A stretch of 28,476 nt of DNA from Baffinella frigidus. Its lineage: Eukaryota; Cryptophyceae; Cryptomonadales; Baffinellaceae. Every line of letters begins with the position of its first letter. The stretch's first letter is position 1. The stretch covers positions 469,076 through 497,551 of the forward strand of contig MU646577.1 in the NCBI GenBank assembly GCA_026770585.1, given 5' to 3'. Made by a program: the position numbers and the translations under genes. A model generated the notes under the pieces. That model was not told the DNA's origin. It saw only the letters and a program-made list of their open reading frames with translations, and did no database searches. Of the stretch, positions 27,066-28,476 are shown in pieces.

Positions 27066-27404
27066 CTACCGCGATGGAGCGCAGTACACCAGCTGCGACT
27101 GGTGCAGCCTGGCAAGGAAGGCGACAGGATTGTAAGATGGTGATTTCAAAAGGACAAACTGCCAGGACTTCTCCAGGGACTTGAGACTTCTCTGTAGGAG
27201 AGCCCGGTGTCGGGGGGCTAAAACAATGATGTTCTCCAAGGACACATAAGGTCGGGGTGGCGGCGGCACCATGCTCATCGGCGCAGGCGCAGCGCCGCGG
27301 TACTTTGACATCGCCGAGGGGGAGCGGAGGTTGATGTTGGGAGTGTTGGCAAAGAAGGCGGACGCCACCGGCAGGCATGCCAGCGCAAGGAACGAGACAC
27401 GCAT
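27066..27404 (-). CDS. Plastid-leader ORF, possibly first exon of a plastid protein
   Basis: 112-residue ORF. The start MRVSFLALACLPVASAFFAN is a textbook signal peptide with a cleavage site before a Phe pair, followed by a Ser/Arg/Pro-rich stretch (LRSPSAMSKYRGAAPAPMSM). This is the bipartite leader used to reach plastids of secondary red-lineage algae, where Phe at the start of the transit peptide matters. After about residue 58 the sequence stops looking like a mature protein (VLAPRHRALLQRSLKSLEKS). Either a donor such as ATG|GTGCCG near residue 45 removes that part, or the gene is truncated. I see no matching downstream exon before the SOD start at 26788, so a broken gene or a short orphan is possible. 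Cargo unknown. Confidence 0.55.
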   Translation of the reverse strand: MRVSFLALACLPVASAFFANTPNINLRSPSAMSKYRGAAPAPMSMVPPPPRPYVSLENIIVLAPRHRALLQRSLKSLEKSWQFVLLKSPSYNPVAFLARLHQSQLVYCAPSR

Positions 27405-27650
27405 CGTCGCCAGGTGGTTTCTGCGAACGTAAATGGGAAAACTGGTTCCGTGGGCTGGGTGCAAAGGGGGCCTCGGCAAACTCTGAGCTTCCTCCTTGCT
27501 TGGGCCTCGCCAGAATGCGATCTTAAGTTGCCGTGGATCCACTTTGAAAAGTGGCTGAGTTGACTTTATGTGCGGCCAGTTTCGTTCCATCGGAGCAAGA
27601 AACGTGCGTGCTGCTGTATGACGTTCATTAAAGCTCCATAAGCTCCATAA

Positions 27651-28476
27651 GACCGTCCTTCTCATAAGCTCCGACTGCTCCCGTTCCTTCGTGCTGCCGC
27701 TGGCGTCAGTACTGACTCCCTCCCAGGAATCGCCGCTGCCTTGGCGGCCACATCCATCCGTGGCTACTACCGCGCTGAAGCCTACAAACAGACGGTCACC
27801 GCTCGCCTCCTCACAGACATGGGCCTCGAAAGCCCCCCATTTGACCACCACCCGCCTGACGTCACCTCCCCCTGCGAAAAGTGCGGCAACTCAGCCACTT
27901 GCCTCTGGGTTATCCGCGCGAAGGGAATAAACAAAGACTGGACCCTGCCACCCTGCGTGACCCTCATCACCGCCATCTCTGAAGCTTATGCCTCCGCAAA
28001 TGACAAACGCATCGGCCCTAAACGTGGCCCCCTCACCGAGGGAACACGGCACGGAATCCGCCAAACCCTCTCTAAACACGGTGTGGCAGTCTGCTGGTTC
28101 TGCGCACTCCCAACTTTTATCTCTCGGCTCCGCTCCTCCTCACCCGAAGGCATATCCCTCTGCCCCCATCTCCCCGCACCCCCCTCCCTCGCCACCTTAC
28201 AACAGGATCTTCACCTCTACCTCCTCCGATACATCCTCGCTGCCATCGCTGGGCCAGAAGCGCGCAACTCCATCCTCACGCTCCTGGAGGTCCGCACTGC
28301 CACCCTACCGCACATACCCCACAAACGTGAACCCGAACACTTCCACCCTCTAAAACCCTTCCGTCGAGATCCTGAGGACCAGACCTCTACATTAATACCC
28401 GCGGCCTTGACCCCCTCACACATACAACATGACCACACTCGCCCCCAGCAACGAAATCACCAGAATCAACAACACC
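27651..28476 (+). CDS. Long open frame with Cys clusters, runs off the window
   Basis: Frame open for 275 codons from 27651 (after TAA at 27648) to the last base; first ATG at 27819. I do not recognise it. From that ATG: C19, C22, C28 and C46 (SPCEKCGNSATC), then C92-x2-C95 and C115-x-H117 (VCWFCALPTF, ISLCPH), patterns compatible with two zinc-binding sites. Between them is a basic stretch (NDKRIGPKRGPLTEGTRHGI). Codon third positions are C/T rich, and the DNA lacks the telomere-like repeats seen elsewhere. It could be the N-terminal part of a mobile-element protein or a host gene; the upstream frame RGYYRAEAYKQTVTARLL suggests coding begins before the ATG, perhaps in an earlier exon. Confidence 0.5.

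Noticed and set aside
1-28476. tRNA or rRNA genes
   Set aside because: I looked for cloverleaf-like segments and conserved rRNA motifs on both strands and saw none; a dedicated scan (tRNAscan-SE, Infernal) was not possible.

Overview
The window is nuclear DNA from a eukaryotic alga, most likely one with a red-lineage secondary plastid; a cryptophyte is my best guess. Three things support this. Genes are split into many short exons (36-321 nt) by GT-AG introns. The introns are packed with degenerate plant/algal-type telomere-like repeats (TTTAGGG and variants). One gene (27404-27066, minus) starts with a signal peptide ending in an ASA-FF motif, as in bipartite plastid-targeting leaders of secondary red plastids. 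The phylum is an inference; haptophyte or stramenopile is possible. There are no operons, CRISPR arrays or bacterial features. A 744-base N gap lies at 12128-12871.

Layout. (1) 110-6890, minus: 13 exons of a proton-translocating membrane pyrophosphatase; the C-terminal part lies off the left edge. (2) 6891-7017: a short divergent promoter. (3) 7018-15767, plus: a multi-exon gene I do not recognise, with an acidic Ser-rich N-terminus; nine exons join in phase to 272 residues. (4) 15768-20815: a repeat-rich block with three families of short foldback elements, a dispersed ~104-bp element (called D here), a short MYND zinc-finger gene (17947-18243) and a frameshifted TPR/MYND-family pseudogene (19105-20290) carrying a D insertion. 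(5) 20815-26788, minus: a complete 10-exon superoxide dismutase of Mn type; the spliced product is 235 residues with all four metal ligands. (6) 27066-27404, minus: a plastid-leader ORF. (7) 27651 to the right edge, plus: a long open frame with Cys clusters that never closes in the window.

The most striking feature is that most exons of all three multi-exon genes are accompanied by partial copies ('exon echoes') in the neighbouring introns. The copies follow a strict rule. Copies with the 5' part of an exon and its acceptor lie upstream of the intact exon; copies with the 3' part and its donor lie downstream. Serial local tandem duplications with one breakpoint inside the exon produce exactly this pattern when one intact exon must survive. 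Copies differ by many substitutions, so they are not simple assembly duplicates. I infer that intron growth here is driven by such duplications together with expansion of telomere-like repeats. One intron block of about 66 bp is nearly identical between the pyrophosphatase and the dismutase genes, 25 kb apart.

Exon boundaries were set by hand from GT/AG sites, reading phase and family similarity. They are strong for the pyrophosphatase and dismutase, where every phase closes, and weaker for the unrecognised gene. No database search was run.
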